This document shows positions 16,662 to 25,904 of a DNA stretch of 64,000 nt, piece by piece. The stretch's first letter is position 1; each line of letters begins with the position of its first letter. Position numbers and translations under genes: made by a program. Under the pieces are notes generated by a model. The model was not told the origin of the DNA. It saw nothing but the letters and a program-made list of their open reading frames with translations, and searched no databases. The stretch is from NCBI GenBank assembly GCA_020440605.1, contig JAGRNT010000001.1:62001-126000 (forward strand), given 5' to 3'. Source of the stretch: a bacterium. GTDB taxonomy: Bacteria > 4484-113 > JAFGCY01.

Positions 16662-17266
16662 TCGCCTCCCTGCACGGCACGGTTGCCGACATCCCGGCGG
16701 AGGGCCTCGTGTACCTCAGCTGCGGCCCCGTCACACTGGAGCTGCACATGCCTGCGAGTCAGGCCCTGCGCCTGCACAGCGGCGAAACCCTGCGCCTGCA
16801 CACGCACTTCCACTTCAGCAGCAGCGCGGACATGCTGCGGCTTTACGCCTTCCAGCGCTCAGACGAGCGCGACCTGTTCGTGATGCTGCTGAGCGCCAGC
16901 GGTGTCGGTCCGCGGGTGGCACTGAGCCTGATGGACCTCGGCTTCGGCGGTCTTGTACGTGCGATCATCGACGCCGATGAAAAGACACTGAGCAGCGCAA
17001 CCGGAGTGGGTCGCAAGCTGGCCCAGAAGATCGGCGTGGAACTGTCTGACAAGGTTGCCAAGCGCTTCGGACAACATGCCGGGGAAGCATCCGGCACAGG
17101 CCGTCCCGCACAGGACGACAACACTGAACAGGCGATCGAGGCGATATGTGCGCTGGGATTCACCCGGGCCCAGGCCGAGGACAGTCTCTCCTCCGCACTG
17201 GCGGATGGGGAAGCGGAAACAGCCGTGCTTGTGCGGCGCATGCTTGCCTGGCTGTCGCGGAACTGA
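16658..17266 (+). CDS. ruvA: Holliday junction branch migration protein RuvA
   Basis: The 202-residue protein has the three RuvA parts: an N-terminal OB fold (MIASLHGTVADI), tandem helix-hairpin-helix motifs (LLSASGVGPRVALSLMD and LSSATGVGRKLAQKIGVEL), and a C-terminal domain III after an acidic linker (AICALGFTRAQAEDSL) that contacts RuvB. The start is a TTG whose last bases overlap the ruvC stop, so translation is coupled. RuvA tetramers hold the four-way junction for RuvB and RuvC. Confidence 0.96.
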   Translation: MIASLHGTVADIPAEGLVYLSCGPVTLELHMPASQALRLHSGETLRLHTHFHFSSSADMLRLYAFQRSDERDLFVMLLSASGVGPRVALSLMDLGFGGLVRAIIDADEKTLSSATGVGRKLAQKIGVELSDKVAKRFGQHAGEASGTGRPAQDDNTEQAIEAICALGFTRAQAEDSLSSALADGEAETAVLVRRMLAWLSRN

Positions 17267-17280
17267 GGCGGAGGAACCAA

Positions 17281-17895
17281 ATGAACTGTCTGCACTGCAA
17301 CGCACAGAACCCCGAGGACGCCATGTTCTGCGGTGAATGCGGCCGCCGCTTCGGGGAGGAACTGCCCCAGGCCCAGCAGGCGGGTCCGCCCCCTTCTCCG
17401 CCGCCGCCACCCGCGCCACCCCTGCCTCCCACTGCAGATCCCGGCCCTGCCGGCTACAGCGCGGGTCCGGCAACGACTCCGCTGGCCCCGCCTCCTTCCA
17501 TGGCCGGCTACGTCCAGCGCAACAATACAAGCGGCACCGGTCCACAGGCGATTCTGCCGGATGAAGCCAACGGCTGGACCTTCGCCGGCTGCCTGCCATT
17601 CGGACTCTATGCCTTCACCCACAACATGGCGGGCTGGGGCGCATTGAGCTGCCTTGGGACGGTGATTCCGCCCCTGCACTGGGTCTACTTCTTCGTGATC
17701 GGGGCCAGCGGCCGGCAGATGGCCTGGAAGATGCGCCAGTTCAGTGACATCGAGAGCTACAAGGGCACGATGCAGGCCTGGAACATCGCCGGGATGATAT
17801 GGCTCGGGATCAGCATCGGGTACTGGATCCTGATGGGGATGATTTCAGCTTTCGATCCCTCCAGCAGCACGAACCTTCTCAACATCATTCAGTAA
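17281..17895 (+). CDS. Zinc-ribbon membrane protein of unknown function
   Basis: The 204-residue protein opens with a double zinc-ribbon half (MNCLHCNAQNPEDAMFCGECG; four cysteines in two CxxC pairs), has a long proline/alanine-rich linker to about residue 95, and ends with about three hydrophobic segments (LPFGLYAFTHNMAGWGALSCLG, PPLHWVYFFVIGASG, MIWLGISIGYWILMGMI). The ribosome site GGAGGAACCAA precedes the ATG at 17281, 14 bases after ruvA, so it may share the ruv message. Similar one-ribbon membrane proteins are widespread and uncharacterised. Confidence 0.8.
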   Translation: MNCLHCNAQNPEDAMFCGECGRRFGEELPQAQQAGPPPSPPPPPAPPLPPTADPGPAGYSAGPATTPLAPPPSMAGYVQRNNTSGTGPQAILPDEANGWTFAGCLPFGLYAFTHNMAGWGALSCLGTVIPPLHWVYFFVIGASGRQMAWKMRQFSDIESYKGTMQAWNIAGMIWLGISIGYWILMGMISAFDPSSSTNLLNIIQ

Positions 17896-17993
17896 TCGAG
17901 ACCGGCCGCGTTTTGCCGGCTGCCCGCCTTGCCCGATTATGAATATTACAATGGCTGGGACAGTCCATAATCCCCGTACTTCAGGGAGAACTC

Positions 17994-20270
17994 ATGGCTA
18001 GCAGGAAGAGTGAACAGACAGCGGAGCGCAGCACATTCGGACGCGTGGTGAGCGTGATCAACACCCTGACCTGGCTGCTCGTGCTGGGCAGCCTCGTGAT
18101 GGTTCTGCTCGGCCTGCTGAATTTCCGCAGCGCCTACTTCGACGTGCGCGATGACATGCACACGCTCGTGGAGACGGATGTCACGGACAGCCAGGCCACG
18201 CGCATCTATGCCCGGGACTACGACCCGGCAACGGGTGAAGGTACCCTGCTCGGCATCGCCGCCGAGGAGAACCGCAAGGACGTCGACTTCTACGAGCTGC
18301 CGCCGATGCTGGTGGCCTGCCTGCTGTCCACGGAGGACCACCGCTTCTACCGCCACCGCGGCGTGGACATCCTCGGCACGGGCCGCGCGGTCATGCGCGG
18401 CGTATCCAGCAACAGTGACATCCGCGGCACCTCGACGATCACCCAGCAGCTGGCGCGCAACGTCTATCTCGCCAACATCAAGAGCGAGAAGAGCCTGAAC
18501 CGCAAGGCCCAGGAAGCCGTGCTGGCGATGGAGCTCGAACAGCAGCTCACCAAGAACGAGATCATCGAACGCTATCTCAATCACGTCTACCTCGGTAACC
18601 ACAGCTACGGTGTGAAGGCCGCGGCCGAGAATTACTTCGGCAAGGACCTGAACGAGCTGAGCCTGGCGGAGTGCGCGCTGCTGGCCGGACTGCCGCAGCA
18701 GCCCAGCGCCTACAACCCCGCCGATCCCGACAAGCAGAAACGCGCCAAGGAGCGCCGCGACACGGTGCTGAACCTGCTGGATTCACGCCTGGATGAGGGC
18801 TTCCTCGAGGAGCTGGCCGCCGAGGATCCGAAGATGTTCGGCAGCATGGAGATCACCCACGCCGTAGTGCAGGAAGCACTCAAGGCCCCGATCGAGGTCA
18901 ACGTCAAGCGCGGCAGCAACCGCCTGCGCTATCCCTATTTCACGACCTACGTGATTGACAACGTGCTCGAGGAGCGCTACAAGCGCGAGAACGTGCGGCG
19001 TGAGGGCATGACCGTCGTCACCACGCTCGACCCGCAGTACCAGAGCTGGGCGGAGCAGATCGTCAAGGAGAAGGTTGACAGCCAGCGCAAGAACAAGAAG
19101 GTCAGCCAGGCCGTGCTGATGCTCCTCGATGCGAAGACCGGCGAGGTGCTGGCCAATGTCGGCGGCTATGAATGGGGTGCGCCGAACCGCTTCGGCGAGC
19201 CCGACAGCTTCAACCGCGGTTTCCTGATGCGCCGCCAGGTGGGCAGTTCCTTCAAGCCCTTCACCTATGCCACGGCCTATGAGCAGGGCATCAGCCCCAG
19301 CGCACTGATCTGGGATGGCCCCAACAAGGAAATCAGCGCCCAGATGCACAGGGAATGGCCGAAGAATTCTGACGGCAACTATCTGGGCTGGCTTAGTGTG
19401 GCCCGGGCCCTGCAGGGTTCACGCAATGCTGCAGCTGTGGATCTGATCCACAACTTCTGCGGCGAGGAATCAGTGATCAATACCTGCCGCAAGCTGGGGA
19501 TCGAGGCCGAACTGGAGCCGGTGCCGGCCATGACGCTAGGTGTGCACGACATTCAGCCCATTGAAATGGCGGAAGCCTACACGGTCTTCCCGAACATGGG
19601 CACACATATCCAGCATGAAGTGATCCGCCAGGTCTATAACCAGAACGGCTTCAAGATCGAGGACAATGTCAGCCCCGGGGCGATTCAGCGCCGCAGCAAT
19701 GAAGCCCTGACCCAGAACACGGCCTGGACGATGGTCAACAACATGATGCTGGTTGTCAATGCGGGCACCGGCACCCGGGCCAAACTCAAGAGCTATGAGG
19801 TCGGAGGCAAGACCGGCACCTGTGATGACTACCGCGATGCCTGGTTCGTGGGCTATACCCCGGAGCTGATCTGTGCCGTCTGGGTTGGCAATGATGACCA
19901 TGCCGTTGCCATGAACACGATGTTCGGTGGCCATCTTCCTGCTGAAATCTGGCATGACTTCATGGTCAAGATCCTCACTCCCGTGGAGGAAAAACGCGAC
20001 GAGAATGGCAATCTGATCCACTCCGCCTATACCCCGCGCTATACCCAGAAGGAGTTTGTCAAACCCGAAGGGGCGATCTTCAATGGCTTCGCCGGACTTT
20101 CCGGCGGCTCCAAGCTCATCAAGACCGAGGAAGGTGAGTGGATGACGGAGGAGGAACAGAAGCAGGCCGAGGAGCAGAAGAAGCAGGCCGAGCAGCAGGG
20201 CAACGGCCTCCCGGATGAGTTCTACACGCCCTGGGAGCCCGGCCAGGACCTCGGCGGCAGCATCTTCTAG
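17994..20270 (+). CDS. Class A penicillin-binding protein (PBP1a-type)
   Basis: The 758-residue protein has a cytoplasmic tail, one transmembrane helix (residues about 24-43), a GT51 glycosyltransferase domain (catalytic Glu114 in LLSTEDHRFYRHRGVD; GTSTITQQLARN; ERYLNHVYLGNHSYGV) and a transpeptidase domain with the active-site serine in GSSFKP near residue 418 and KTGT near 605. It polymerises and cross-links peptidoglycan from lipid II. The C-terminus carries a Glu/Gln/Lys-rich tail (EEEQKQAEEQKKQAEQQ) that should be extracytoplasmic. Hydrolysis of this class by beta-lactams would target the same serine. Confidence 0.95.
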   Translation: MASRKSEQTAERSTFGRVVSVINTLTWLLVLGSLVMVLLGLLNFRSAYFDVRDDMHTLVETDVTDSQATRIYARDYDPATGEGTLLGIAAEENRKDVDFYELPPMLVACLLSTEDHRFYRHRGVDILGTGRAVMRGVSSNSDIRGTSTITQQLARNVYLANIKSEKSLNRKAQEAVLAMELEQQLTKNEIIERYLNHVYLGNHSYGVKAAAENYFGKDLNELSLAECALLAGLPQQPSAYNPADPDKQKRAKERRDTVLNLLDSRLDEGFLEELAAEDPKMFGSMEITHAVVQEALKAPIEVNVKRGSNRLRYPYFTTYVIDNVLEERYKRENVRREGMTVVTTLDPQYQSWAEQIVKEKVDSQRKNKKVSQAVLMLLDAKTGEVLANVGGYEWGAPNRFGEPDSFNRGFLMRRQVGSSFKPFTYATAYEQGISPSALIWDGPNKEISAQMHREWPKNSDGNYLGWLSVARALQGSRNAAAVDLIHNFCGEESVINTCRKLGIEAELEPVPAMTLGVHDIQPIEMAEAYTVFPNMGTHIQHEVIRQVYNQNGFKIEDNVSPGAIQRRSNEALTQNTAWTMVNNMMLVVNAGTGTRAKLKSYEVGGKTGTCDDYRDAWFVGYTPELICAVWVGNDDHAVAMNTMFGGHLPAEIWHDFMVKILTPVEEKRDENGNLIHSAYTPRYTQKEFVKPEGAIFNGFAGLSGGSKLIKTEEGEWMTEEEQKQAEEQKKQAEQQGNGLPDEFYTPWEPGQDLGGSIF

Positions 20271-20284
20271 CTGGGGATATTTCG

Positions 20285-21103
20285 ATGGCGGTGAAACTAT
20301 TGCCGCCCGGATCCGGTATACAGGTGGTGAGGAATCCCAACATCACCTGCCCGTTCTGTGAGGAGTGCACCCTGGCTTCCGCGAACGTCTGCCGCAAGTG
20401 CGGCTTCCCCTTCAGCTGTGACATTTCGGAATACGGACGCTCCCCGCTCCGCCGGGTGGTCGGGCATACCTGGAAGATCCTGCTCGTGATCGCCGCAATT
20501 GCCTTCGCGGTTACCGGCGGAACCTTCTTCAACACCAGCACCGAGAATTATCAGGGCCTGACAGCGGCCCTGATCAACAACCTGACCCCGGACACTGACA
20601 GCGGCATCCCGATCACTGGCCCGCAGGACTTCGTGCATCGCACGCAGATGGCGCTCGGGCTGCTGGAGAGCCGCTCGCCGCACTTCTACTTCCGCATGCA
20701 GCAGTACGTGACGGAGATCGAGTATTTCAGTGGCAACGAGCTGGACGTGGGCGACCGCCAGGTGCCGCTGGAAGGCATCGGCGCGGTCTCGACACCGAGC
20801 ACCGGGCATGTGCTCGTGTTGTCAGGCACCGCCTACAACTCCGGCCTGCACAACTACTACGACCGCGACATCTTCGTCTACGCCGGAGTGCTCGTGCATG
20901 AGCTGCGCCACATCGAGCTGCATGCCTTCAATCAGGCCCCGGGCGGCTGGGAGGAGGAGAAGCTCTGTGAGGAGGCAGCCTACGCGGCGATCAGGCAGAT
21001 GGATGCCCCGGGCGGCGTGCAGGCCAATTACCAGATGTATCTTGTCAACCCGCAGGCCAACCGCTACCAGCACTGGTACGACTGGTACCGCAACTTCGAC
21101 TGA
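20285..21103 (+). CDS. Zinc-ribbon, membrane-anchored putative metallopeptidase
   Basis: The 272-residue protein starts with a zinc ribbon (CPFCEECTLASANVCRKCG), then a transmembrane helix at about 60-80, then an extracytoplasmic domain with HELRHIELH near residue 205, an HExxH zinc-peptidase signature, and an acidic stretch 15-20 residues later (WEEEKLCEEAAYAAI) that could supply the third ligand. It begins 14 bases after the PBP gene and is probably cotranscribed, which suggests a role at the cell wall. The peptidase assignment rests on the motif only. Confidence 0.7.
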   Translation: MAVKLLPPGSGIQVVRNPNITCPFCEECTLASANVCRKCGFPFSCDISEYGRSPLRRVVGHTWKILLVIAAIAFAVTGGTFFNTSTENYQGLTAALINNLTPDTDSGIPITGPQDFVHRTQMALGLLESRSPHFYFRMQQYVTEIEYFSGNELDVGDRQVPLEGIGAVSTPSTGHVLVLSGTAYNSGLHNYYDRDIFVYAGVLVHELRHIELHAFNQAPGGWEEEKLCEEAAYAAIRQMDAPGGVQANYQMYLVNPQANRYQHWYDWYRNFD

Positions 21104-21109
21104 GCCGCG

Positions 21110-21832
21110 TCACTCCCCGGCGGGCGGCTCGGCGTTGCCAGCGTCTGGATCAGGCTGCGGCTCGCTGCGCCCCGCGCCGAGCATGGCATCGAACTTCAGG
21201 CTCTGCAGCACATCGTCACAGGCATCGCGCTGGCCCTCGTCCAGCGGGGCAGCACTCACGGTCTGGAAGAAGAACAGGTCGTTGTCATTGAAGAACACCC
21301 AGCCCTCGATGTGGATCCTGTCTCCCCGGCCGACGCCGTCACGCACTTCCTCCGGGAAGTATGCGGGCAGGCGCGGGCTGTCCTCGGTGACGCGGTAGCT
21401 GAGCTTCTGGTGCACGGCCAGCCGGCCATCCACCTGCCAGTCCTCGTACAGCGGCTCGCCGTCGGGCTCGAGCTGGTAGTACTTCTCCAGCCCCTCCATG
21501 TGCATCACGCCCAGCCAGTCGTAGAGCGCACTGACCGGTTCGGCGTGCAGCAGCGTTGCCATTCCGCGGATGCGCTTGCCCTGCATGTTCCAGCCTTCGC
21601 CCTCCAGCAGGAAGGGGAATTCGGCGTTGTCAATGAAGGGGCCGACCGTAAAGTAGCGCGCGTCATAGCTGAAGCGCACGTCGAGGTTGGGGTTTGAGCC
21701 CTGCTGCATGCGCGGGCTGCCACCGGGACCGCGCCCGCCGCCGCCGCGTGGGCTGAGCACGAGCCAGACCAGCGCCAGGACGAGGATTCCCGCCAGCAGC
21801 GCGGCCACGATCTTCAGACGGCCAGCCCCCAT
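21110..21832 (-). CDS. Membrane-anchored protein of unknown function downstream of nusB
   Basis: The 240-residue protein has an N-terminal hydrophobic anchor (residues about 6-26), a Gly/Arg-rich linker (SPRGGGGRGPGGSPR) and a globular extracytoplasmic domain with aromatic-rich strands (FSYDARYFTVGPFIDNAEFPFLL). No family is recognised. Its ATG overlaps the stop of nusB, so the two are cotranscribed from the nusB promoter. Confidence 0.7.
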   Translation of the reverse strand: MGAGRLKIVAALLAGILVLALVWLVLSPRGGGGRGPGGSPRMQQGSNPNLDVRFSYDARYFTVGPFIDNAEFPFLLEGEGWNMQGKRIRGMATLLHAEPVSALYDWLGVMHMEGLEKYYQLEPDGEPLYEDWQVDGRLAVHQKLSYRVTEDSPRLPAYFPEEVRDGVGRGDRIHIEGWVFFNDNDLFFFQTVSAAPLDEGQRDACDDVLQSLKFDAMLGAGRSEPQPDPDAGNAEPPAGE

Positions 21833-22329
21833 CAGCCCTCGCCTCCAGCGCGCTCGAGCTCGGGATGGCGTTTGACGACGGCTCCGAGGATGCCGTTGAT
21901 GAAGCGTCCGGCCTCATGCTCGCCGTAGGTCTTCACCAGTTCCAGTGCTTCATTGATCACGATCCGGTACTCCGTGCCGACGTACAGCATCTCCGCATAC
22001 GCCAGCTGCAGGATGATCTTCTCCGGCAGGCCGATGCGCTCATAGCTCCAGTCCGTCGGATAGCGCGAGAGCTCGGCGTCGATGTGCTGCTCATGCTTCT
22101 TGACCGCTTCCACGAGCTGGCGCACGAAATCGGCACTGGACCCGCTGAAGCTGCCGCGGACGTAGCCCTCCTCGTCCGGGTCATCCATGTAGAGTACAGA
22201 CACCTCCGGATCGCTGATTGTTCTCTCCAGCGCGGAGGCGGGATCCAGCGCGGGATGCTGGGACAGCTCGAACAGCAGTTCGAAGGCCTTGCGCCGCGAG
22301 CGGCGGCGACCGGCATCAGATCCCGGCAT
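21832..22329 (-). CDS. nusB: Transcription antitermination factor NusB
   Basis: The 165-residue protein has the all-helical NusB pattern: RRSRRKAFELLFELSQH at the start, a helix with RYPTDWSYERIGLPEKIILQLAYAEML in the middle and VINEALELVKTYGEHEAGRFINGILGAVVKR at the end, the most conserved part of the family. NusB binds boxA RNA with NusE to keep polymerase from terminating in rRNA operons. A ribosome site (GGAGCTGACCC) precedes the ATG, so this gene has an ordinary leader. Confidence 0.93.
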   Translation of the reverse strand: MPGSDAGRRRSRRKAFELLFELSQHPALDPASALERTISDPEVSVLYMDDPDEEGYVRGSFSGSSADFVRQLVEAVKKHEQHIDAELSRYPTDWSYERIGLPEKIILQLAYAEMLYVGTEYRIVINEALELVKTYGEHEAGRFINGILGAVVKRHPELERAGGEG

Positions 22330-22486
22330 GGGTCAGCTCCAGATATTTCAAGGTACGCATTGGCCGCCGAAGTTATATAGTCCGCGTGAATAATCGTCAA
22401 TCCGCTGCAGGCGGGTCGCGGGGCGGCCGATGGGGAAATGGGCGGCTCTGCCCGCCTGCTGAACCAAAGGTGCAAGGAGGCACGGC

Positions 22487-22681
22487 ATGGACATCAGCAG
22501 TGCGATTGACATGGCCCAGGGATTTGCCAACAGGAACGTCGAAGCGGCGAAACTGTCGGCGACCATCTCCCAGGTCAAGAAGCACATGGACCTGCAGCAG
22601 AGCGTGGTGGCGCAGCTGCTGGCCAGCCTGCCGGACGTCAGTCCGGAGGGCGTGGGCGGCAACATCGACATCACGGCCTGA
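22487..22681 (+). CDS. YjfB-like putative motility protein
   Basis: The 64-residue protein has the features of the YjfB family: MDISSAIDMAQGFANRNVEAA at the start, a helix with QVKKHMDLQQSVVAQLL, and the typical end GGNIDITA. A strong ribosome site (AAGGAGG) precedes the ATG. Members of this family occur in flagellated bacteria and are often regulated with motility genes; the function is unknown. Confidence 0.75.
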   Translation: MDISSAIDMAQGFANRNVEAAKLSATISQVKKHMDLQQSVVAQLLASLPDVSPEGVGGNIDITA

Positions 22682-22696
22682 GGCCGGGTCCCGCAA

Positions 22697-22726
22697 CCGG
22701 CGGGCGGGGGAGACTCCGCCTGCCGG
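22697..22726 (+). terminator. Stem-loop after the YjfB-like gene
   Basis: 22697-22707 pairs with 22716-22726 (11 bp, one G-U) around the loop GGGAGACT. The stem is very GC-rich but no T-run follows, so intrinsic termination is likely but not certain. Confidence 0.55.
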
Positions 22727-22829
22727 GGAATCTTCATCTCCACCACGCAGTTCGCTGCCGGCACTGAACTACCCCGCTTGCCAGTTCCACGCTTGTTATA
22801 CTGGCCGCAGTCAATTCCGGGAGAGATTC

Positions 22830-25800
22830 ATGCGCAAGCTTCTGATTGCATTAGCCTCAGTCTCCATTAGTTGCCTACTGGCCTCCTGCGGGGCTCAGCA
22901 GGGCTCTGTTGATGGTTCGATTTCACCTGCATCGCAGGCCAACGAGTTTGGATTCGAGCCAGCCCCGCAGACCGGCTTTCCCACCAAGCTGCCTGAAGAT
23001 GAGCTTCAGCCCTGGGAATCCGAAACGCGCTCCACCAATGGTGTGGACAGCAACAGTGATTTCACGGCCGGCCGCGACTGGTTCAGCACCAGTTCCAGCG
23101 GTGTCAGCGAGAATGGGGAGGCTGCGCATCTTGAAGGCGGGCAGCCGGGCTCAAGTTACGGCATCTGGCGCATCCCGCTGGGCGGAGAACAGCCCGGCAC
23201 CATCTCCCTGGATGTCAACCTGCTTGACAATGGATCTGCAGCGGCGTCAGAATTCTATGTAGGTATCGCCAACTATGCCAGCGGCAGGTGGGACTGGCAC
23301 GGGCCGTTTGCTGACAGTCATGTGCGGCTCAGCACGGCGGAGGTGATCCGCAATGGCGGGAACTACCTGTCGACGGTGCAGAACACATTCGTATCAGTAC
23401 TCGTCAGCGGCAGCAACAAGGTGGATGTGATTGGCATCAGCCTGAATCCGTATGACGGATCCGATGGCAATGCTCCCGGGATCCCTGACGGACTTGTGGC
23501 AACCTCGGTCGCAGGCGGGCTGGAGCTGCAGTGGAATCCGGTGATTGCTGACGACCTGGCAGGCTACCGCATCTTCCATTCCGGCAGGCAATTCATCAAT
23601 CCGCATTCCGCAGGCGTCAGGCAGCTAGATTCCCTGGAAGGATCCACGCGCATGCTGCTGGAAACCGATGAAGATTCCGCATTCGTGCGAATTGCGGCGA
23701 TTGACCACAACGCTAACGAAAGCAGTGTCAGCCAGCTTGTCAGTGGCAAGCCCCTGGCTGGCGGCATTCCGCAGCTGCTGGTCACAACCGACAGCACCGG
23801 CGGACTGCTCGGCAGCCCCGCCACTCTCATTTTCTCCGGTGCTGACAGCTTCGACATCGACAGCAACGGTGATGGTATCTTTGATGTGACTGGAAACACC
23901 AGTGGCGCGGCGGTGATTGACACCGGCAACACCGGCATCATCCGTCCACGGGTGCGTGGCACAGGCAGCGGCGGCGAAGCCGTGGCGCTCGGTGCCGTCT
24001 CACTGGTGATCACGGGCAACAGCCGCCCGCTGGCCAGTGCGACAGCCAGTCCCCAGTCCGGCAAGGCACCGCTTGGTGTGACATTCACGGGAAGCGCGGA
24101 GGATGCCGAGGATGACGCATCCGCGCTGATCTATGCCTGGGACTTTGATGGCGACGGCATCTATGAGGCCGGCACGGACTCCCTCACACCGGCTGCCCAG
24201 AATTACAGCACTCCCGGCATCTACAACGTGAAGTTCAGGGTGACTGACAGCCAGGGAGCCAGCGATGTAGACACGGTCAGCGTGCTGGTGACGGACCCGG
24301 ACAACCAGGCACCGGTGGCAGATCTGCAGGCCAACTCGGTCAGTGGAATCGTTCCGCTGGATATCGCGTTTGATGCTTCCGGCAGCTCTGACAGTGACGG
24401 CAACATCATCCTGTACGAGTGGGATTTCAATAACGACGGAATATTCGACGCCAGCAGTGACAGCCCGATGGTCAGCAATACCTATAGCGAAGCCGGCGTC
24501 TTTGAATGCCGGGTGCGTGTGACTGACAACTCATTCGCAACGGACACGGACGTATTGGGCATCATGGCCAATTCGGCGGACGGACTCGGACCGGTTGCCG
24601 GGTTCCAGGTGAGGCCAAACCTGGCACTTACGGGTCAGCAGATCACCTTCGACGGTTCCGCTTCGTTCAGCCAGCGCGGAACCATTGAGCTGTACCAATG
24701 GGATTTCAACGGTGACGGTGTCTGGGATGCAAGCGGCAATGCGGATACTGCATTGTCCAGCATCGCAGTGCAGGGTGATTACACTGCCCGCTTGCGTGTG
24801 ACGGACAGCTTCGGGGCTACGGAAGAAGTCGAAGTCACATACTCCGTTTCCAACACTGTGTATTCCCAGTTCGGCTGGAATGGATTGAACTGGAACCAGA
24901 GTCCGTATTACGGCCCGACAACCAACAACCTGCGCTGGGATTTCACATTTGGTGATGACATAGACGGCGGTGGTGTTTCGATTGCCAGTGACGGCACGCT
25001 TTACGTGCCAAGCTGGGATAACAGCCTGCATGCCCTCAATCCGGATGGCACAGAGAAATGGGCGTATGGGACTCCCAGTAATCTGTTTTCCACCCCATCC
25101 ATCTCTGCAGACGGCACGATCTACTTTACAACCAGCTTTAACAAGGTTTTTGCCCTGCATCCAAATGGCGACCTTAAATGGAAGTTTTCGTCTGACACAA
25201 ACTCCTGGGGTGGGATAAAACTGGATCGAAATGGGAACCTTCTGCATCTTTCCACGGCTGGAACGCTCTACTGCATCCGTCCTGACGGGACTGAGAAGTG
25301 GAAATATGAAAGTAACACGGGTACTGCGATCTATGGTTATGTCGCAATCTCACCGGAAGGAGTTATGTATTTTGGCGACCCGGATGGGAGGCTGATCGCC
25401 ATCAATCCGGACGGCAGCTTCCGCTGGGAAGTTACCCTGTCAACCAGTTCCTATTCCTCCCCGATGATCGGATATGATGGCACGATTTATGTCGGTGGCG
25501 GCAGTTCAGCCAAGCTCTATGCCGTCGATCCGGAGGGCAATATTCTCTGGAGCTTCGATACATCCGCCAACGTTCGCTGCACACCTGCGCTTTTGATAGA
25601 TGGCAGGATCCTCATCGGTGACGATGGTGGTGATTTCTATTGCGTGCTGCCTGATGGCAGCGAAAGCTGGTCACTTTCTCTGGGTGTCGAACTGAGGACG
25701 CAGGCACTGGTGGATGCAGCCAACAACATCTACATCGGAAACAGTTCAGGGACCTTCTACTGCCTGGATTCAAATGGAAATGAGGTCTGGAGCTCCAACC

Positions 25801-25904
25801 TACCCGGTGGATGGATATCAGCAAGCCCGTCGATCGGAGCGGACGGCACTGTCTACATCGGATCCTGGGATAACAAGCTGTACGCCTTCGGCCCGACGCC
25901 CTAG
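22830..25904 (+). CDS. Giant lipoprotein with FN3-like, three PKD domains and PQQ-like propeller
   Basis: The start at 22830 gives 1024 residues with a lipoprotein signal (SCLLASCGAQ) and a ribosome site GGGAGAG. The N-terminal module of the other giant lipoproteins is present (SSYGIWRIPLG, EFYVGIANYASGRWDWHGPF). An FN3-like domain follows (LELQWNPVIADDLAGYRIF), then three PKD domains (ALIYAWDFDGDGIYEAG; ILYEWDFNNDGIFDAS; ELYQWDFNGDGVWDASG). The last 340 residues are seven or more propeller blades of the PQQ-like type (DGTLYVPSWDNSLHALNPDG; DGTIYFTTSFNKVFALHPNG). It is probably a surface-exposed binding protein. Confidence 0.85.
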   Translation: MRKLLIALASVSISCLLASCGAQQGSVDGSISPASQANEFGFEPAPQTGFPTKLPEDELQPWESETRSTNGVDSNSDFTAGRDWFSTSSSGVSENGEAAHLEGGQPGSSYGIWRIPLGGEQPGTISLDVNLLDNGSAAASEFYVGIANYASGRWDWHGPFADSHVRLSTAEVIRNGGNYLSTVQNTFVSVLVSGSNKVDVIGISLNPYDGSDGNAPGIPDGLVATSVAGGLELQWNPVIADDLAGYRIFHSGRQFINPHSAGVRQLDSLEGSTRMLLETDEDSAFVRIAAIDHNANESSVSQLVSGKPLAGGIPQLLVTTDSTGGLLGSPATLIFSGADSFDIDSNGDGIFDVTGNTSGAAVIDTGNTGIIRPRVRGTGSGGEAVALGAVSLVITGNSRPLASATASPQSGKAPLGVTFTGSAEDAEDDASALIYAWDFDGDGIYEAGTDSLTPAAQNYSTPGIYNVKFRVTDSQGASDVDTVSVLVTDPDNQAPVADLQANSVSGIVPLDIAFDASGSSDSDGNIILYEWDFNNDGIFDASSDSPMVSNTYSEAGVFECRVRVTDNSFATDTDVLGIMANSADGLGPVAGFQVRPNLALTGQQITFDGSASFSQRGTIELYQWDFNGDGVWDASGNADTALSSIAVQGDYTARLRVTDSFGATEEVEVTYSVSNTVYSQFGWNGLNWNQSPYYGPTTNNLRWDFTFGDDIDGGGVSIASDGTLYVPSWDNSLHALNPDGTEKWAYGTPSNLFSTPSISADGTIYFTTSFNKVFALHPNGDLKWKFSSDTNSWGGIKLDRNGNLLHLSTAGTLYCIRPDGTEKWKYESNTGTAIYGYVAISPEGVMYFGDPDGRLIAINPDGSFRWEVTLSTSSYSSPMIGYDGTIYVGGGSSAKLYAVDPEGNILWSFDTSANVRCTPALLIDGRILIGDDGGDFYCVLPDGSESWSLSLGVELRTQALVDAANNIYIGNSSGTFYCLDSNGNEVWSSNLPGGWISASPSIGADGTVYIGSWDNKLYAFGPTP

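Noticed and set aside
22218..22829. N-terminal extension of the giant lipoprotein
   Set aside because: It overlaps nusB and the YjfB-like gene; the lipoprotein signal starts at 22830 with a ribosome site.
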